DNA of 22,644 nucleotides from positions 72,255 through 94,898 of the forward strand of contig BMAT01012311.1 of assembly GCA_019649035.1 (NCBI GenBank), read 5' to 3'. Of this stretch, positions 21,741-22,644 are shown piece by piece. Within the stretch, counting starts at the first letter, position 1. Each line of letters begins with the position of its first letter. The notes under the pieces were generated by a model. It was not told the DNA's origin. It saw nothing but the letters and a program-made list of their open reading frames with translations, and did not search any database. The DNA is from Elysia marginata. Taxonomy: Eukaryota; Mollusca; Gastropoda; Plakobranchidae. Made by a program: the position numbers and the translations under genes.

Positions 21741-22588
21741 TAATAATAATACCACTATTCAACCATCATGTATATATCGATCACTTTTTGGTTAAAAAAA
21801 ACCAACCCGTCTGTCGATTTTCTCCAAACAGATGGCAAATTTATCTGAAATCTGAATGCAACTCGTCTCTATGTTTCAAAGAGTAGTTTGGCTTTTTGTC
21901 TTGCTGCAAGACACGGCGTACCATGAGCGCTTGTTTGTTCTTACTCACGCATATGTAACACTAAATTTCAAACGTTTGAAAATCTTACAAGGTAATGTTG
22001 ATATAAAGTAACTCGATCCTAAAAGAGCTAAAATGGGTAGTTAAATCAATTTAAATGATAAACTCTTTATAATACATCTTGTTTTTCCTCCAAATTTTCT
22101 GCTGCTTTGAAAAAAAAATGGTGTTGGAACAAACAAGAACTCCCATGGATATTTCTATATGCGCTGCCCATTGTTTCAGGTCTAGTCACAAATACACAAA
22201 GAAATCTCCCATTAAAATTTGTGTAATGTTAGTATTTGAGCGCCTAACAGGCTGCCGTACTGTAATGCTCTGAAATATGAGATAAATTTGCCTGTTGGGG
22301 TAAATCTGTAAAGTCATGAGACTGCATTCGGCGGTGGAGGACTTTAAACATATTTATCATTATTTATTTATTTACTTATTATCATCTAAGCGCGGGCTAT
22401 GTCCTAGGGTGTACTCACGAAGAATCGTCCGCGCTGCTAACCTCCCCAATTCCGACATAGACATCGGTACTGGACGCTCCAGTGATCTCTTTACACTCGG
22501 CGGTCACAAACTGGTCCAGGGACGCCTGGTAGAGAGGGTTGTACTGGATGTAGAACTCTCTCTTGTACAGCGTGTGGGCCGGTTCCTC
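8647..22588 (-). CDS. ZP-domain, four-Ig, single-pass membrane protein (partial, 11 exons)
   Basis: Exons on the - strand: 22588-22419, 21262-21123, 20059-19963, 18439-18253, 15756-15696, 14314-14036, 13713-13453, 12314-12036, 11721-11461, 9741-9637, 8912-8647. All have GT-AG borders and matching phases, giving 701 residues plus TAG. Layout: later part of ZP-N (Cys32, Cys113), ZP-C from GCP at 136-138 with cysteines 183, 188, 196 and 202, four Ig-like domains (about 219-579), ARRRRS furin-type site (580-585), transmembrane helix 631-657, and tail 658-701. ZP modules polymerise into extracellular matrices such as egg envelopes after cleavage before the membrane anchor (family knowledge). The first exons and signal peptide are outside the window. 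I know no established name for this architecture. The role (egg coat, mucosal filament or immune recognition) cannot be told from the sequence. Confidence 0.88.
9637..9741 (-). CDS. ZP gene exon 10: furin-type cleavage site and hydrophobic patch
   Basis: This 105-nt phase 1-1 exon lies between acceptor TGTTTCCAG and donor GTAATT. It encodes ARRRRSVNIRYKRD, followed by SGTVTVYDPNAVT. The four arginines fit the consensus furin cleavage site of ZP proteins. The SGTVTVYD stretch fits the external hydrophobic patch normally found between that site and the membrane. In ordinary ZP proteins this segment directly follows ZP-C; here four Ig domains intervene. Confidence 0.85.
9742..11460 (-). other. 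ZP gene intron 9
   Basis: This is AT-rich intron sequence. It holds a poly-C run at about 9880-9892, a nested hairpin at 10217-10294 and a tRNA-like SINE near 10880-11105. Part of it (about 11245-11460) is similar to the intron beside exon 7 and belongs to the duplicated unit. No further exon was found. Confidence 0.6.
10880..11105 (-). mobile_element. tRNA-derived SINE fragment
   Basis: On the - strand a tRNA-like head (GGTCTCGTGGCATAATTCTC) is followed by a B box (CACGAGTTCAAACCACG) at about 11055-11071. An unrelated body runs towards 10880. The 3' limit is approximate. Confidence 0.5.
11461..11721 (-). CDS. ZP gene exon 9: Ig-like domain 4 (type B)
   Basis: This 261-nt, 87-codon phase 1-1 exon has acceptor CGTAATTCCAG and donor GTAGGT. 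One Ig-like domain is encoded with the B-strand cysteine in VEITCKAAGG and the F-strand cysteine in TYKCIVTD, 40 residues apart. The usual C-strand Trp is replaced within PYSYVIQ. It differs from exon 7 at about 11 of 87 residues. The last codon is split G|GA with exon 10. Confidence 0.87.
12036..12314 (-). CDS. ZP gene exon 8: Ig-like domain 3 (type A)
   Basis: This 279-nt phase 1-1 exon has acceptor TTGACGTTGACAG and donor GTAAGT. Its Ig-like domain has cysteines in AVTLTCTANGG and KAYVCDVKDANG. It differs from exon 6 at about 11 of 93 residues and about 21 of 279 bases by hand alignment. Long central stretches are nearly identical. Confidence 0.88.
12775..12830. repeat. GT-rich microsatellite
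   Basis: An imperfect run of GT/GC dinucleotides on the + strand (gcgtgcgcgcgtgag, then gtgtgtgtgtgtgccctgtg). Confidence 0.85.
12988..13085. repeat. (ATT)n microsatellite
   Basis: A run of ATT/TTA triplets with a few ATC interruptions. It reads as polyisoleucine on the - strand, which is an artefact. Confidence 0.96.
13453..13713 (-). CDS. ZP gene exon 7: Ig-like domain 2 (type B)
   Basis: This 261-nt phase 1-1 exon encodes the second Ig-like domain, with cysteines in VEITCKAAGG and TYKCIVTDNGNGG. The donor is GTAGGT. The acceptor is unusual: a pyrimidine stretch followed by a run of six A before AG, so it may be weak. It is the paralogue of exon 9. Confidence 0.86.
13714..14035 (-). other. 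ZP gene intron between Ig exons 6 and 7
   Basis: This 322-bp intron is the counterpart of the 314-bp intron at 11722-12035. The two have similar length and weak residual similarity, as expected if both came from one duplicated A-B unit. No other feature is seen. Confidence 0.6.
14036..14314 (-). CDS. ZP gene exon 6: Ig-like domain 1 (type A)
   Basis: This 279-nt phase 1-1 exon lies between acceptor TTTAACAATACAAG and donor GTAAGT. It encodes the first Ig-like domain after ZP-C, with cysteines in AVTLTCTGSGG (residue 247) and KAYVCEVKDADG (residue 291). The longer open frame running to 14429 extends into intron sequence. It is the paralogue of exon 8. Confidence 0.88.
14515..14790. repeat. 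(ATC)n imperfect microsatellite
   Basis: Interrupted ATC/CAT triplets extend over about 275 bp, with an internal near-duplication around the words catcatcgtcaccatcatc and attatcgacattatcacaa. It produces a methionine-rich - strand reading that is not a gene. Confidence 0.94.
15290..15608 (-). mobile_element. SINE family 1, near full-length tRNA-derived copy
   Basis: On the - strand it starts with a tRNA-like head (GGAGCAGCGTGGCTCAGCGG). Its A box is TGGCTCAGCGG and its B box is GGTTTCGATTCC. The body that follows (CCACCTGGAAAATGGGTAC, GAGCGCCTAATGGGCTGCCG, ACTGTAATACTCTGAAATAT) is shared with two other copies in the window. About 319 bp long, it is the only copy here with a complete Pol III promoter. 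Confidence 0.82.
15696..15756 (-). CDS. ZP gene exon 5: end of ZP-C and linker
   Basis: This 61-nt exon lies between acceptor TTTCTCCCTCTAG and donor GTAAGT, with phase 0 in and phase 1 out. It encodes PAQCAGYESQDLVLNTADDT. The cysteine completes the ZP-C cluster begun in exon 4, giving NCNPPAQC across the junction. A second in-frame AG nine bases on would remove PAQ. Confidence 0.8.
15818..15945. mobile_element. Possible pogo/Tigger-like transposon end
   Basis: The sequence tagtgaaatccgcctaagat, followed by repeats of the form tttaagataaaact and gttaagacaaaact, resembles the terminal region of pogo/Tigger-like elements from memory of their general pattern. No second end or transposase was found. 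Confidence 0.3.
15946..17140. other. Part of ZP gene intron 4, nothing recognised
   Basis: This AT-rich intron sequence has no exon, promoter or repeat I can support. A small palindrome (cacctatttaaagtaggtg) lies near 16982-17000. Confidence 0.5.
17145..17490 (-). mobile_element. SINE family 2, near full-length
   Basis: On the - strand it has a tRNA-like head (TCTGTGGCGTCGTGTCTAGT) with B box GGGTTCGAGTCCTG at about 17408-17421. A body follows with two copies of CAGAAGGTACTTT. The 3' end is an AAGCGCTTAGAGCATATTCG stretch followed by ggattaggcgatatataaa, a tail type that I recall as recurrent in animal SINEs. Confidence 0.7.
17858..17985. repeat. (ATT)n microsatellite
   Basis: ATT triplets with ATC interruptions continue over about 125 bp, following the sequence gtccgccatcttgaaagg. 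The polyisoleucine and polytyrosine readings are artefacts. Confidence 0.95.
18253..18439 (-). CDS. ZP gene exon 4: ZP-C core
   Basis: This 187-nt exon has acceptor TTTGTCCTGCATGCCCTACAG and donor GTACGT, with phase 2 in and phase 0 out. It starts with the GCP cysteine that opens ZP-C (the G is shared with exon 3). It continues through ILMSIKAFRFTGPSNQVAFQ to the cysteine cluster FQCTINLCKSGEEANC. The spacing and the FxF...FQC pattern are typical of ZP-C. The ORF extending to 18480 runs into the intron. Confidence 0.9.
19205..19310 (-). mobile_element. tRNA-derived SINE fragment
   Basis: On the - strand it has a degraded B box (AGGGATCGAATTATAC), followed by a body related to the 5880-6020 fragment (ATGGCAAAATCGTTTCAGGC). 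No intact A box is seen. Confidence 0.4.
19461..19524. repeat. Short tandem duplication, about 33-34 bp
   Basis: Two adjacent copies of aggcaaagatcttcgccaac with following aaacttcttt are present, differing at a few bases. It lies inside intron 3 of the ZP gene. Confidence 0.85.
19570..19680 (+). mobile_element. tRNA-derived SINE fragment
   Basis: The A-box-like TAGTGGCAAGGCAGTAGG and B box GAGGGTTCGAATCGTACC are about 25 bp apart on the + strand. A short body follows. It is probably related to the fragments at 5880 and 19205. Confidence 0.5.
19963..20059 (-). CDS. ZP gene exon 3: end of ZP-N and interdomain linker
   Basis: This 97-nt exon has acceptor CTCCCTTTTATTCCAG and donor GTTAGT, with phase 1 in and phase 2 out. 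It encodes YTAIWLSGCKANNSLAQGDQ then NYKTIDLIGNDG. The GCKA cysteine fits the last ZP-N cysteine. The KTIDLIGNDG stretch leads directly to the GCP of ZP-C, where the internal hydrophobic patch normally lies. NNS is a possible N-glycosylation site. Confidence 0.87.
20115..20594. repeat. 45-bp minisatellite with higher-order structure
   Basis: About ten tandem units of 45 bp (gtgaaagtacggaaaactcc core) come in two variants ending ccatcacaaag or ccatctcaatg. The variants follow a 2+2+2+3 order, consistent with duplication of a 180-bp four-unit block. Because 45 is divisible by three, the array stays open on both strands. It lies in intron 2 of the ZP gene and is probably non-coding. Confidence 0.93.
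20800..20855. repeat. AAG/AAC purine-rich microsatellite
   Basis: Interrupted GAA and AAC triplets on the + strand (gaagaagaagaacaacaaca and following). Confidence 0.8.
21123..21262 (-). CDS. ZP gene exon 2: ZP-N segment
   Basis: This 140-nt exon has acceptor TTATGTGTCGACAG and donor GTATGC, with phase 2 in and phase 1 out. It encodes SYDEVNVQSEVGVVSLELLD, then ITGSIPLGTEVVLKFNLGTGN. The alternating hydrophobic pattern fits the middle beta strands of ZP-N and joins in frame to the neighbouring exons. Confidence 0.85.
21688..21760. repeat. (AAT)n microsatellite
   Basis: A pure AAT/ATA run over about 65 bp with one AAC interruption near the end. It lies in intron 1 of the ZP gene. Confidence 0.96.
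22213..22345 (+). mobile_element. SINE family 1, fragment
   Basis: The conserved core (gtaatgttagtatttgagcg, cctaacaggctgccgtactg, taatgctctgaaatatgag) and the 3' part (cattcggcggtggagg) are present without the tRNA-like head. It aligns with the copies at 7405 and 15290. Confidence 0.78.
22419..22588 (-). CDS. ZP gene exon 1 of those visible: ZP-N segment
   Basis: This 170-nt exon has donor GTGAGT. It encodes EEPAHTLYKREFYIQYNPLY followed by FVTAECKEI, which fits a ZP-N strand pair with a conserved cysteine (Cys32). The chosen start is the TAG of CTGCTAG treated as a splice acceptor, phase 0. The pyrimidine tract before it is poor. The same frame upstream of the TAG is open to the window edge and holds another cysteine, so this 5' border is the least certain of the gene. 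Confidence 0.75.
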
Positions 22589-22644
22589 CTAGCAGACGGC
22601 CCAAATCGTCGAGTCGGTACGTCGCGTAACCGGCCCGGATCGTC

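Overview
The window looks like metazoan nuclear DNA: AT-rich, intron-rich, full of microsatellites, minisatellites and tRNA-derived SINE pieces. The gene content (a Lifeguard/TMBIM protein and a large ZP-domain membrane protein) and the repeat style suggest a lophotrochozoan, most likely a mollusc. That placement is inference; nothing in the sequence proves it. There is no sign of bacterial operons, CRISPR arrays or rRNA.

Two genes can be assembled from exons too short to stand out as ORFs; they converge on each other. On the + strand, the last two exons of a TMBIM/Lifeguard (Bax inhibitor-1 family) gene lie at 764-817 and 2141-2287, ending in a stop codon and followed by a likely poly(A) signal at 3171. 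A 40-bp minisatellite (1-708) fills the intron just before the first of these exons.

On the - strand, eleven exons from 22588 down to 8647 form the 3' part of one gene, with GT-AG boundaries and consistent phases throughout: 2106 nt, 701 residues plus stop. In order the protein has: the later part of a ZP-N domain, a ZP-C domain with its cysteine cluster, four Ig-like domains (one exon each), a four-arginine furin-type cleavage site, a hydrophobic patch, one transmembrane helix and a 44-residue cytoplasmic tail. The N-terminus and signal peptide lie beyond the right edge. The four Ig exons are two copies of a two-exon A-B unit about 2.0 kb long, with related intron sequence. All Ig exons and the cleavage-site exon are phase 1-1, so each can be skipped or duplicated without breaking the frame.

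Between the genes (about 3.2-8.6 kb) there is no convincing coding sequence, only microsatellites, a fold-back element and SINE fragments. The introns of the ZP gene hold several more SINEs, microsatellites, a possible pogo/Tigger-like end and a 45-bp minisatellite with higher-order structure.

The most interesting item is the ZP gene. Its Ig array sits between the polymerising ZP module and the cleavage site, so after processing it would be carried on the secreted, possibly filament-forming part. The differences between its duplicated Ig exons fall largely at exon edges and predicted loops.
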